64,000 nucleotides of DNA, from contig CM051511.1 in assembly GCA_028015205.1 (NCBI GenBank), forward strand, positions 8,804,001 through 8,868,000. The letters run 5' to 3'. Positions within the stretch are counted from its first letter, which is position 1. Each line of letters opens with the position of its first letter. Below, piece by piece: positions 32,942 through 45,299 of this stretch. A program made the translations under genes and the position numbers. Source of the stretch: Mytilisepta virgata. Its lineage: Eukaryota > Mollusca > Bivalvia > Mytilida > Mytilidae. The notes under the pieces were generated by a model, which did no database searches, had not been told where the DNA came from, and saw only the letters and a program-made list of their open reading frames with translations.

Positions 32942-34559
32942 TAATGTCTTCCCACGTCCTACATTCCTTTGTTGTTTGAGTAGATTATACATACAAGTTT
33001 TCGAATATGTTTTGAAAACCATTTAAGTTCAACCCCGGTTTTAAGATCACCTAGTCATAGGCATGGTTGAGATACTGCCTTCACGTTACACCCGCCTTGA
33101 ATCGTCCGAAAACTTTTCACATTTAGACCATCTTAAGAACCAGTGAACAGAGTTTAAACTAAACTTTGCTTCAAAATAAATATCGACATATCAATTGAAT
33201 TCCATTATTCACAAGACAATGTCAAATTCCATTTTGAGTGCGTTATTCCAATTCTTTTATTGTAGATTAGTGGAAATATATTCATTCTAATAATCAAAGA
33301 TACATAATAACAGACAAAATACATAGATAAAAATAGGAATCGGAAACAAGCTAAAAGCTTTTATAGAATTCTTTTTCCTTATTAATATTCCGACGTTATA
33401 AAAAAGACTTCAATCTTGCTTGAACGTGTTGTGTTGATAATTAATAATATAAATTAAACCATGTATGCAAAAGAGAGAAATAAACAGATAGAAAAAAAAA
33501 TAAACATGTGACGAAATGAAGAAAAAAGCTTTCATGAATTAATAAATCTCTTACTTTTAACAATACATTTCCTAACTTTATAGAAAACATCTGAATTTAT
33601 TTAAAATTTTATACTCCGAGCCATACAGCATAATATTCATATTAACCTGTTCATCACATTTTGTACGATTGTTTCGTTATGTAGTTGCGTATATTTCGGA
33701 CAATGCAATAAGACACAAGAGGTTGACTCAAGATAACCATATATAGGCGAAACAACCAAATTGCGACAAAACACTTGTACATTTAAAGAAATATTGTTAT
33801 TCTCAGTCTTGCATCTACAATTTGTCCAATTCTGGTACTTACATAATATAACTTAGGGCACCTTAATCGGTGTCTTTGTAATTATACCCCCAACCACACC
33901 CTCCGCAATCGCAGGGTACATAGGTTTCAGTCTGTCTGTCCGTCTGTCCGAAATAACGTTGTCCGCAGCCTCTCCTACATTTCTTGCATGATACTCATGA
34001 AACGTCTAGATTTGGAGTCTTAGATCATTTATCGAGATGAGCATATTGTCAGGAATTTCTGTTTGGACAAGAAATGTAAAAGATATGGCTGTCTGGACTT
34101 AAGCATTTTTTAACAAAACTTCGTTCCATGTCTTTTCCGAAACTCCTCCTACATTATTTGCATGATTCTCATAAAACTTAATGGAATGTTGATATGCATA
34201 TTGTCAGGATTTTCTGTTTGAGGGAGTACTTTGAAAAATATGATCATTTAAACTTAAGCAAATGCTGTTGCCGATCCAAACCGATCAACACAGACATGTT
34301 GCTGCGGAGGGTATGAGTCCCTTTCAGGAAAGTTCTAATTTACGTCTGAAATATTCCACTAGGTTTGTGTTCTGTAATGTTTCTGGTAGCCTGTTCCAGA
34401 TTTTTACAGCGTTGATAGAAAGTATTAGAATAGACGTTTAACGTATTTGTTGAACGAATTAATAAAGTATTTTGCGATTGGGATGTAAAATGCCCATGTA
34501 ATGTAGAAACCGCGGGTTATATTAAATTTTTCAATTACACAGGTCCTGCTTTATAAATG

Positions 34560-34790
34560 CCTTTTATGAAATAAAATGATCAAGTCTACGATTTTCTCGT
34601 CTTTCCGAAGGTTTTTCTCATCCCGTTTCTTCATATAATTTGTTAACAGACATCACTTTAGTCCCACCAGTAATAATTCTCATAGCTTCAATCTCAACAT
34701 TTATTAACAAAAATTGTGGTATGGTTATCCAAAATGACGTCTAAAATTGGTCGAACGAAAGAAAAGCACATTTTATTCAGAGTAAGGTCG
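34560..34790 (-). pseudogene. LINE reverse-transcriptase C-terminal fragment, inverted copy
   Basis: Reverse complement of 2,395-2,600, with the same thumb-region residues (VNKLYEE, IITGG). Carried within block C. Confidence 0.65.
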
Positions 34791-34845
34791 TGTTTGAAAA
34801 CCCATACGACTTTTTACACAGGTCGAACAAAAGGAAAACAAATTT

Positions 34846-36730
34846 TATTATGTTGATAATCAAAACCTAAAAAATATGCTAGCTAAAGGCCCCAAATACC
34901 GAGAGCCTCAGCCAATTAATTGGAAATATAATTTCAAATTGCTAATGGATTCTGTCGAGGACTATGCCAGAAAATGGACTTCAAAGAAACAGGAACCTGC
35001 TGACACTTTCGGAGTAGGTGAAGGCTATTAGGTCAATGATACAAATCCGAATTAAAAATCTCCATGGGTCTATTAGCACTACAGCTAAATCCATCTTTGA
35101 AGACCCTAAGGTTGTTGAAAACTTGACTTGCCTCCATGACAAATATGTAGTTTTCCCAGCTGAAAAAGCCCCCAATAACATTGTTTTTGTTTGCAAAAAC
35201 TATTATTTTGAGTGTCTTAGAAACGAGTTGGGAATAGATAACACTGCAGGTAACCCAACTTATAAACCGACCACACTCACTAAGCAGAATTAAAGTCATT
35301 GATAACCACAAGACCGTTCTTCATTCGTTTGGCATTTCTACAAAGGGTGAAGAAACGGACCTTCCTCCCCTTTATTGGATTCCTAAACTACATAAGAATC
35401 CGTTTAAACAAAGGTACATTGCTGGGTCAGCTAATTGCTCTACAAAACCTCTTTCAAAGATTTTAACATTCATACATGTATTGACATTTATTAAACAGGG
35501 CCTTCAGAATTACTGTGAAACACCGTATTCCAACAGTGGCGTCAATCAGATGTGGATTCTTAAAAACTCAAAAAATTTACTACAATATCTAAAATCAAAA
35601 TCTTTGGCTACATGCAACAGCATAAAAATATTCGACTTCTCTGCACTTGACACTACCATACCACATTCTCAAGTAAAAGATCAATTAAAGCAACTATTTC
35701 ATCAATGTTTTATCAAGAAAAAAGGCACACGCAGGTATAAATTTCTAGTTCTAGGTAGAGAAAAGACTTATCACTCTGATTCTGACAAAAAGTATTCTGA
35801 AGATGAAATTAGAAACATGTTAGATTTTCTCCTAGACAACATATATTTTGAATTTGGTCTAATTTTTCAACAAACAATCGGCATTCCAATCGGACCCAAC
35901 TGTGCTCCTCTCCTGGCGATTTGTTTCTGTACTCATATGAAGCGGACTTCATTCAAGGGTTACTACGTGAAAACAAAAAGAAACTAGCCCAATACTTTAA
36001 TTTCACTTTTCGTTATATAGATGACGTTTTGTCGTTAAATAACGATAAATTCCAAGACTGTAATCTAATCTACCCCCAGTGATCTTGAAATTAAGGATAC
36101 TACAGATACACCAAAGTCCGCTTCATATCTGGATTTGTTTCTTGAAATAAACAATGAGAGACATTTGAAGACAAAACTTTATGACAAACCTGATGACTTC
36201 AACTTTCCCCTCTTGAGTAGCAATATACCAGCATCGCCTGCATATGGCGCCTACGTTTCTAAGCTTATCCGATTTTCAAGGGCATGCTTGACTTACTCTG
36301 ACTTTCGAAAAAGAGGATTACTGCTGTCACAAAAGCTTCTTATCCAGGGTTTTATCAGGGATAAGTTGATGTCATCACTTAGGAAATTTTACGGTTGTCA
36401 TCGCGAATTGATTAATCGTTACAGTGTTCAAATATCTAAGATGAAGTTGGACCTGTTCCCACTGTCGTAACATTTCATGTGCCTCCACCGATTTGTGACT
36501 TCCACCGGATTGACTTTGTTGAACTTTACGAAGTGGTGCCGTATACGGAGCAGGAACTTCTTACACTTCCGGAGCACCTAGGTTCACTCCTGATTTTGAT
36601 AGGAGTTCGTGTTGTTCATCTTTTTTTTAGTTTTCTGTGTTGTGCTTGTGGTTGTTCATTTGTCTTCCCGGGATGGTCTGTCCAATGGATTACGTTTCTT
36701 GATTGCTCCTTAGGTATATTTGTCCTTTTT
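34846..36730 (+). pseudogene. Penelope-like retroelement, longest copy in window
   Basis: Broken frames give, in order, GPKYREPQPINWKYNF, LHDKYVV-type and NNIVFVCKNYY tracts, LYWIPKLHKNPF, QRYIAGSANCSTKPLSKIL, GVNQMWILKNSKNLLQYL, FDFSALDTTIPHSQVKDQL, QQTIGIPIGPNCAPLLA, FRYIDDVLSLNND, and a thumb ending MKLDLFPLS, then a 240-bp tail. These are the RT blocks of Penelope-like elements, with the YIDD catalytic pair intact. No GIY-YIG domain is seen. At least four frameshifts or stops. It interrupts block C; the host sequence ATTCAG...TTGAAAACCCATA occurs both before (34,775-34,820) and after (36,731-36,776) it. Confidence 0.8.
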
Positions 36731-37129
36731 ATTCAGAATAAGGTTTGAAAACCCATATGATTTTTAACACAATACGTCATTTCTAAGACCCACCGATCCT
36801 GTTCATCCGGATATATAATATAATTTATGATTATGCATAAATTCGGCTATTCATGTAGTAATGCCATTATATAGCTTAAGAGGTCAGGTCAGGCTGAACC
36901 AATTTTTATGAAGTGTAATATTTCCCACCAGTCAGCAATCTGAAAACAACAAATTGTAAGCTAAGATTTCGACCACTCTTCTGTAGAAATTTCAAGGAAA
37001 TGGAGTATTGTATATTTAAGTAAAAATCCAACACTCCCTTCTCTCTATTTTAAAACATAATTTCTATGAACGCCGTCAAACTCTGCAAAAAAGGTTACCT
37101 TAAACACTACAGAACACAAACCCATTGGA

Positions 37130-37910
37130 ATATTTCAGCATACCCAAATTTTGGTGTTCCGTTTTGCACAATATGTATGTTTTAAATTTATTAAGGTTAG
37201 ATGGGTAGTGTATTATAAGCGTACACAAATAAAGTATATGTAAACAAATTTTTCGGTGGTGTTTGATTGAAAACAATTAACGGGTTTTATCTTCTTAGAA
37301 TTTCATATTTCTTAGTGATCTACTTATTCCCGATGAGGTCAGAAAACTTTAAAATCGATAATAAAAGATAAAGTTAAAAATTAAAAAAATTATGAATTCA
37401 AATCAGAGTAATATTTTATTTTCAATCGAAAGTATACCAGTTAATGGGACATTTGGGCTAGATGTCGTGCAATTCCAAAAAAAATGTTTGCAGCCTTCGT
37501 GACAACGTTATTGTCTTCAACCGTTTGTTTTAGGGTTGAGTTTATACATTATTATCTTTTCTATATAGTTCATACTGTTACTTTCCTCCAATTTGTTTTA
37601 TATAAATTTGTGTACAGACATTGGGCGATTTATCAGTGTAAGTTGACTGTGTAGTTTCATTTGAAGAATCTTTACGTTCATATACCGCATGTACATGATG
37701 TTGTGGTTGTGAACTAATCCGAAATCACTAGAATACAAAATGTCACCAGAATATCCGAAATATGAAGCTTGAGTATTGTGATTGACCCATGATGTGCCTT
37801 TAAGATGTACAACTTCCGGTTCATATAGATAAGAAGCATACAAATATAAAATTATGTATGAGATTATCATTGCCTGTTATTAAAGCCATCAAACTTTTAT
37901 GAGACATTTA
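37130..37910. repeat. Dispersed repeat R, long copy
   Basis: Same arrangement as 11,300-12,030: a first half with CAATATGTATGTTTTAAA and CAGTTAATGGGACATTTGGG, a second with ACATTGGGCGATTTATC and TGACCCATGATGTGCCTTTA. Confidence 0.75.
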
Positions 37911-38036
37911 ATTCTGATTTGCCACATTTAATTACACTAATTATTAATCAGTTAAATAAACAAAAAAGACAATGGGTTTCAAATTGTGATCATAAAAATT
38001 GTATAGTCTGTTCCAAATGTGGGTTTCTGATTATCG

Positions 38037-38300
38037 AGTTAGAATTGTCGAGTACCGAGTTAAAAAAGTTGAGTAACCAGTTAGAATTGTCAAGTTAAAA
38101 GGGGCGAGTATCGAGTCAGAAATGTCAAGTATCGAGTTAAAATTGTCGAGTATCGAGTTAAAATTGTCGAGTATCGAGTTAAAAAAGTCGAATATCGAGT
38201 CAGAATCTTCGAGTATCGAGTTACAATTGTCGAATATCGAGTTACAATGGTCGAATATTGAGTTAGAATTGTTGAGTATCATGTTATAAAAGTCGATTAT
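38037..38300. repeat. 21-bp minisatellite
   Basis: About a dozen degenerate units of ATTGTCGAGTATCGAGTTAAA. Because 21 is a multiple of three, the minus strand keeps a frame with a heptad repeat of the type FNSILDN; this is not taken as a gene. Related arrays lie at 48,205-48,345 and 58,655-58,745, and a looser one at 38,811-38,880. Confidence 0.9.
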
Positions 38301-40778
38301 TTTCATATTCCTGCATTTGTTTTATGTAGCAAGATTTTATAAATAAAGTCTGTTTTTCTCTATAGCTGTTGGCTCTACTAACGTTTCGACCATCACTTCA
38401 AGATTCTGTATACATAGCTGGGGATCATTTCGAACAATTGATTTAGACTTAACGGGATCGAGTTAGAGTTCGAGTTATATCAGACATGAGGCAAAACTTA
38501 CGAAATACGAAGTACCAGAATTAAGTATAAAGCAACGTGTGCTTATATTCAAAACCATGTTCCATCTCTATTAGAAAAAGAAAGAATAAACAACCATTTG
38601 AAAGGGTAACAACATGAAAATTAAATAGAAACAAAAAACAGTGAAAGCTGAATAAGCCTTATCCCTCTTTTTTATTATAGGTAGATCATAGTGGAATGAT
38701 TTTAAAATTGAACTTTCACCTTTTTTTCACCCCACCTGTTCTCGTCCGCATTAGTTACACGGCTAAAATACTCGAAATAAGGGTATCCGTATTTATACGT
38801 TTATCCCGACCTCGAAGATTAACTCGAAGTCGAATATTAAGTCGAAGTTGAACTGGAAATTGGACTCGAATTCTAACTCAACTTTACAATATTTTTGTGA
38901 AAACGTATAGATCAACAGACTGGTATAATTTGAGCATTTGCATATTTGACTGAAGGGTCGTGTGAGCTTTTATCATAACTCAGCGTCCAATGTCTGTCAA
39001 CTTGTTATATTTCAGTCTTCTCTGAATCAACTGAGCAGATTAAAACCAGACTTTGCAGGAATGTTCTTTAGTAGTCCCTTACAAAACAGCATTGTTTATA
39101 TCATCTGAAATTCAACATGGCTGCCAGTGCAAATAATTTGTTTTGATTCGCTGACATTTCAAAAATTTTGCTAGAAACCACTGCATGGATGAAAATGTTC
39201 TTTAGCAGAAATGTTCCTTGGATGGTCCACTACAAAAGTACTGTTTTTTTTTTGCCCATCCGAAATCCAAGATAGCTGCCATCGTAAGACATAGTTTTAA
39301 CAGAGGACCATATGGGACATACCTTTGTACATAGGCAAATTTACATCAATCAAAATAGCATGACATACAGGGAAAAAGGCAAAGGAACAGTGGTTTTATT
39401 GCTGTGTCTATTCTGACATGTATGTTATTACTTTATGTAGTAATCAAAAGAAAAGGAAGACTTGTAGACAATACACATACATGTTTGATGCATCACTTGG
39501 ATATATTATTCTAGTGTACTGTTTTTTTGTTCGGTCACACGTTCAGATTGTTCTGTCTGACTGCTTATGATTAGCACTAACATATAAACATGTGCATGTA
39601 TATGCCACAGTGCAGCTATTAATGGATCCAGGTCCAACAAAAAGAAGTAAAAATGGAAAATCTGTGCTTACTTAGGGCAAATGGTCTTCATTTTAGAACT
39701 TGAATCCCGTTTATTTAAAACAACAGCTTTTTGTCATTGAAACCTTCTTTTTTAAAGTCCATTGATGTATGCCTGACTCCGCTGATCAAGATATTCACTT
39801 ATCTGTCCGTCCACATTTTTTCTTCGTTTCTTTACAAACTTTTAGTTGAAGTTGTAGACTTTATATTATATGTTTTAATTTTGTTTTCATTTATCTCATT
39901 TTTTTAAAATTAATATTTAGTAATGACATTTAAGAATCCTTTAAACCCAGCAGTTGGGAATTGTACAAAATTTTCAGTTAATATTGAACGATGATGTTAA
40001 CAATGTTCTATTTGTAAATATCTCTTTAACGAATTTATTATACATTCGCTATCATTTAAAAAAAATATTCAAAATATCCTTTACTACGTATAGATTCAAT
40101 TGCTAGAAAAATTATAAAATAAAGAAATTATTAACTGACAAAGTTGGCTTTAGGACGGTACATTTTTCACATCAACAGCAGATTCGGTCTAAGTAACTTA
40201 CCTACCATTCAATAATTTCATCCTTGCTTTAGAATAGACGCAGGCCAGAGTTTTTAATTTCGACTCCTATAAAACATCCATGGTGACACTGTGAAATTGG
40301 AGGGACATTTTGTATTTATCACTGGAATAGGTTTAGTGAGACTCCATTCAACTAAAACTGTCTAATTCTTGTTAAGCTTTTAAGATGAAAACTAAGCGTA
40401 TAGATCCCCTCAGTTTATTTTTCTTGGTTTTTGTCTATTCTTTTTTAAAGAAAAATCTTACAAATACACGCTAATGATTTTTTACAGATGTCTTAGAGAA
40501 TTTAAAAGAATCTGTTTTTATTTTAATTTGAATGATATTAGAATACAACGATGTCTTCTCTTTTGAATATTTAATTTAAAAAATAATTCATTAGTGCCAT
40601 GCTCTATGGTTATTTTGTAACATAAATTACTGAATTTTCTTCGATCTTTTTCGAAAATAATTTGTTTATTTCTGGTGAATGTACAAAGCATGGTATAATA
40701 TGAAGATCTTAATATTATACCATAATTCCAGGTTTAGTCTCAGAAATCCATTGTATTACATATACAGAATGGGTGGAG
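38301..40778. other. Long stretch without recognised genes
   Basis: Contains a two-unit diverged repeat at about 39,020-39,310 (AAATGTTCTTTAGCAG and related words, each followed by a C/T-AAATCCAA.ATGGCTGCC-like patch) and scattered TCGAAGTCGAA words near 38,811-38,880. No coding frame or RNA gene was supported. Confidence 0.5.
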
Positions 40779-40790
40779 CTTAAGGAATGG

Positions 40791-41135
40791 ATGGATGGAT
40801 GAATTATTGTTTAACGGCAACCAGGTGCATATCAGGACGAGAACATGTTGATAATGAATATGATCCCTGCTTTGTACTAGACCGACACGCTAAGTCGGAT
40901 TTTTAATGTGCTAGCTCACGAGGTAACTGTCCGCAGGAAGACATATCACCTCACTCGGACATATTATACTGACTCCGAGCCGACCAGTCTTTGCTCTTAC
41001 TCCTAGATGCCGCGTGCTTGGCGGAGAAGCAGCAAATACCAATTTTAATGTCTTTGGTTTGACCCGGCCGGGGATCGAACCCGCGACCTTCCGCACTCGG
41101 GGCGAGCACGCTACCACGAGACCGCGAGGCGGTCA
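40791..41135 (-). mobile_element. tRNA-derived SINE with target-site duplication
   Basis: The minus-strand head begins GACCGCCTCGCGGTCTCG, with an A box (TGGTAGCGTGCT) and B box (GGGTTCGATCC) as in tRNAs. The body carries TTGGTATTTGCTGCTTCTCC and the tail ends in an ATCC-type repeat. It is flanked by CTTAAGGAATGG (40,779-40,790) and CTTAAGCAATGG (41,136-41,147), a 12-bp target duplication with one mismatch, placing both ends. Arginine-rich frames over it are artefacts. The type resembles SINEs widespread in molluscs. Confidence 0.9.
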
Positions 41136-41147
41136 CTTAAGCAATGG

Positions 41148-42630
41148 TATAATATGAACAAGATGCATGTTATGCCATAGCAGAAGCTCAACTCCCACAA
41201 AGCCAACAAACTACCTTGAACCAATGTATGTCAAACTCTTCGCATTAAATAGGTGGGTATGTTTTATATATTATTTTATGTTAATCATGGCACGATGCTA
41301 ATCTTGACAGGTAGATTACAACAAAATTTCAGTGTTTCATTTTATTAATGTGTCAAATGGACATTACATCATAGTATGAAGTCTGTTCCATTTATCTTGC
41401 AAAAAAATAAAAAGAAAAGCAAATTCCATCAGAAATACTCGTGATTGTTTAAAAAAAATTCATATACTTTACTTTTTAGACATCATACCATTAAAATTTT
41501 ACAGATTAAAAAAAAAATAAGTAAATAAAATCAAATCAAATTTAAAGAAAAATGAATAAAGTATTGAAATGAATACATTATACTTGGAACGTACAGTCTA
41601 AACACATATCAAAATAGAAAATATGATAAATCAGATGTGACTCTAATGTGACAAACCAGTTATAAAATTACCCTAAAAGGTTAATACATGTATGTTGGGG
41701 TGAAAGCTGAATTTTTACTTCACTATGTATCACAACATTCCTCATTTCAAAATAAGGGCATATTCGCCTGGCATGGTGTTTGTTGAGATGATAATATGTA
41801 TTTTGAAGTTGTAGGGACTTTAATCTGTTTTGTTTCTGGACTAGTATATGTGCAATTGTCAAAACGTTTTAAAAACAAATCATGTGGTGGAACCTTTTGT
41901 CTTTGTCCAAAATGTTGGCCACATCCGTAACATTTTTTAAAAAGCCCGTGAAAAAAGGCGAGATGATATGGTTGAGCTATTTCATCTTGATAACTGTTTT
42001 ACAATAAGCCAAGTATGAATTCCATATTGTCCAGCTGATATCAAATGTGTCAACACTACCGGTACTGTGTTAGGTATCATTTACAGGTGGTAAAAATTCA
42101 TTCATCAGTATTTTGATTAAAACGTAATAATTTTTATTTCAATTTGGAAATTTTTGTAAATATCAAAATACTTGCCCTATAAATAGCAAGTAATGTTAAT
42201 TAATATGTCATATTATTCATGCTTGGTGGGAATTCTGACCCACGTGCATGTAAGTGCATTATCACAATCATTACATCGGGTATGCAACAGAATATTGTTG
42301 ATAAATGGTTTTCTTGTAAGTTTAGATGATACAAATTTCTTATTTACATCCGAATTACTTTGCATCATTTAGGAACATTTTTTTCTTATTAAATAATTTT
42401 TATATTAAGATAAGATACATATATGCAACAATTTTAAAAATTTACATGTTTGGACCATATTTTTTTTCATTACAAATATTAAGATTTCCATAATGTTACT
42501 CTACATTTTACACAATACGTTTCGATTTTAGCCTTGTAAATACAAAGTAACAAGACACTGAAAATGACTGTCACCTCATTGGCTAGTTGAAAGTTCAAAG
42601 GTAAAAAGAAAGCATTTCTGGCACAAGTCA
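41148..42630. other. Stretch without recognised genes
   Basis: AT-rich sequence with short frames only. No repeat, tRNA or protein family was recognised. Confidence 0.5.
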
Positions 42631-42695
42631 TTTATACCATGGTTTACTCGTTAACATATTTAAATATGTTAACTCTTATAAAAGCCATGGTATAA
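42631..42695. repeat. Palindrome
   Basis: A perfect 24-bp palindrome (42,650-42,673, centre ATATTTAAATAT) lies inside longer imperfect arms TTTATACCATGG and CCATGGTATAAA. Confidence 0.85.
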
Positions 42696-42702
42696 AAACA
42701 AA

Positions 42703-42867
42703 TAACAATCCAAAGATACTAGTATTAGATATAGTATATTTATACTATGTTGTATACGACGCATTTCAAGGAGGTACCTCTCATCAGCAGCATTAAAACC
42801 GAAACATTTGGAAGACCAAAAACCAAACTTATTTTAAACAAGAAGTACGCATAACCAAAAATACATA
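42703..42867 (+). mobile_element. 61-bp-direct-repeat element, 3'-truncated copy
   Basis: Starts AATAACAATCCAAAGATACT and matches the full copies through AAAACCGAAACATTTGGAAG, ending near AACCAAAAATAC. The downstream part and second repeat are missing. Confidence 0.75.
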
Positions 42868-42872
42868 AATTC

Positions 42873-42903
42873 CCTGTAGGAAGATTTACTATCTTCCTAC
42901 AGG
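42873..42903. repeat. Short perfect hairpin at an element junction
   Basis: Thirteen-base arms (CCTGTAGGAAGAT and its complement) around a 5-base loop. It sits where the 61-bp-repeat element ends and LINE sequence begins. Confidence 0.8.
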
Positions 42904-42904
42904 A

Positions 42905-45292
42905 CAGTTACTTTTTCTAATGACTTGTCTGATTTAGACAGTGTTGTCGTCTGTATAGTTCTATAAATCACACTTATTTACAAAAAAAGAACAGATCATT
43001 TATGAAAATATTAAATAATATAGGTTCCAGTATACAGCCTTGCGGGACACCTTTAAAAATATCTAACATGTCACTTACATTTTTTCCCAATTTAACACAC
43101 TGTTTCCTTTTGGATAAATAACTATTTAGCATATTTACAGCTGAATTTGATAAACCATATGTTAAGTTTTATTAATGATAGGTCATGTGGAAGGCAGTCA
43201 AAGGCCTTAGATAAATCTATTAATATAGCTGCTAGGAATTACTTTTTATCAAGAGCTTTTTCCAATCTTCAATCACTCGTAAAAGGGGTGACTGACATCC
43301 AAGTCCAGATCGAATACCTGCCAAAAAAGGATTGAAGATACTATTAAAATATTTAACTAGCTGACTTTCGAAAATATTTGAGATAGATGGTAGATTACTT
43401 ACCGGACTGTAATTGCCTTTCTCTGAAACACTATTTTTCTTGTGGATGGATGCGAATTGCGCTTCCTTTAAACTGTCTGGAAAGGTTGATGATGATATTG
43501 ATAAATTATCAATTTTTCTTAAAGGCTTTATAATAACTTGTTTAGCATAATGTAGAAGTTTATGGAAAATACCATCAATTCCGGTAGCCTTTTTCACATT
43601 AATTTTACTGATGCGTTTGCCAATATAATCCTCATGAGAAGGAAAAATCATGATTAACTAATTTTTTAAATTGCCAAAATACTAGGATGATCATCATCAA
43701 CCTTTATACCCAATATTTAGGTATTAATTCCAATATTTTTTGCTACATTTACAAAGAAAATATTAAAAATATCACAAACTTCTTCCTGTTTTGTAATTAA
43801 CACATTGTTTTCTGATAGAATAGTTTCTTTTTGACTAATACTACCTTTATTTGTTAAAAAAAGGTTTTACAGTTGACCAAAAATCCTTGCATTTAGGTCC
43901 CCCAGCACATCTTTCAATAAAATAATTATTCACAGGTATATTTTTCAATTTAGTAACAAAGTTTCTCTCACATCTATATGTATCCCAATTTTTACTAGAG
44001 TTTACCTGCTGAAATTTATTATATAACATTTTCTTTTTTTAAATGGCCCTCTCCAGTTTTTTATTCATATATGGTACCTGTTCGGATAAAATTCTTCTCT
44101 CTTTAAAAGCTGCATGTTTATTTGCTACATCAATAAAACATTTACCAAAATTATAATACGCTAGATTAACATCATCAACAGATAAATCAAAATTCTGATT
44201 ATTAAGATCTTGCAAGAAATCATCTAATTCAAATTTTTTAAAACTTTTACATAACCTTTTTTTTTGGTTGTAACTTTGGGAGCTCACAGTCAATTTGTGC
44301 CCCAATAAAATTATTAACATCACTAATTCCAGTACCAAAATTACATATTTTACCACATTTGTTATTCTCATTGCTTAAAATTACATCTAAAAGAGTAGGT
44401 TTGGCTATTTTGGTAAAACAAGTAGCTTTTTGAACTACATTTTTAAGTCAAAAATATCACAAATATCTGTTAAAATTGCACTTCTATCTCAGTTAAGCAT
44501 GTCAAAGTTCAGATCACTAAATAAAAAATATTTATCATATCGAGATATTATCTTATCCATAGTTTGACTAAAATCTACATTGAAAATATTGTCAGGCATA
44601 TTTGGTGGTTTATTAATACCACTGAAAAACTATTTCTGACCATCTGATGTCACTTCTACGCCCATTGATTCAATATCTTTGAACTTTGTCTCCTGCTAGA
44701 TCTGATCTCAAGTAGGCAAGGACACCACCCCATGTTTATTTCAATCAGGTCGATAGAGGCTATAATTATCAACCACATTACGTTGAATAAGATCTTTAAT
44801 GTGTTCATGTTTATAACGTAGGCTATTGATATTTAAATAGCCAGATATCAAATTTGTTGGATTACCTTCCTAAGTTTGGTTAGCCCTTCAAACACGTCAC
44901 AGTTTGTGTCAATGTTTACACCGGGAGTGCAAGTTGAATCACAGGGGAGATAACTGCAATCACATGAATCAGTTGATATATGCTCATTTGTAGAAATATT
45001 AAAAAATGAGTCTGTAAAATTTTCAAAGATGTTGAAAAGAGTATTATATTCGGAGACTAACAGATCTATACATTTTGCGTAGTACCAGAAGCAACAGTCT
45101 TCGCATTGTATTCCCCGTTGACTGCTCTTTACGAGTTGTTTTACTGTCACAAATGGCTTTGTTTCGAGTTTTTTTGTCGGCCATTTTTTTTTGTTGGGCA
45201 GGATCAGGGCGGAGAAAATTTAGTGCATAATCATTTTTCTGTATTAAATTAATGTCATTACTTGAATAAAATCCTAGATCATCAACTCTCAA
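42905..45292 (-). pseudogene. Degraded LINE (CR1/Jockey-type), 3'-truncated
   Basis: On the minus strand, from 45,292 down: a cysteine-rich PHD-like finger (GIQCEDCCFWYYAKC); an endonuclease remnant with LFSDLNFDML near 44,510; a linker; an RT N-terminus (KKATGIDGIFHKLLHYAKQV, NYSPVSNLPSISNIFESQL); ALDKSINIAA is only the complementary frame. Then KGVPQGCILEPILFNIFIND and YTDDN, where the catalytic aspartates remain but the usual F/Y-A-D-D has Thr. It stops just after, at the hairpin at 42,903. Many stops and shifts. The finger-EN-RT order differs from the two 2A-bearing LINEs, so it is another family. Confidence 0.75.
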
Positions 45293-45299
45293 GTTGTAA

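Larger units (their letters stand above)
29463..37500 (-). repeat. Block C, inverted copy of block A
   Basis: Reverse complement of 1,620-8,757. It holds an intact lectin gene in the opposite orientation to copy A. It lacks the MITE and the 15-bp-repeat element of A, and has gained the Penelope-like element at 34,846-36,730. Confidence 0.85.

Noticed and set aside
38031..38306. Heptad-repeat protein (NSILDN units), also at 48,194-48,502
   Set aside because: Product of a 21-bp minisatellite; no start context, no conserved flanks.
41064..41134. Functional tRNA gene
   Set aside because: A and B boxes are good, but the molecule continues into a SINE body and tail and is flanked by a target-site duplication.
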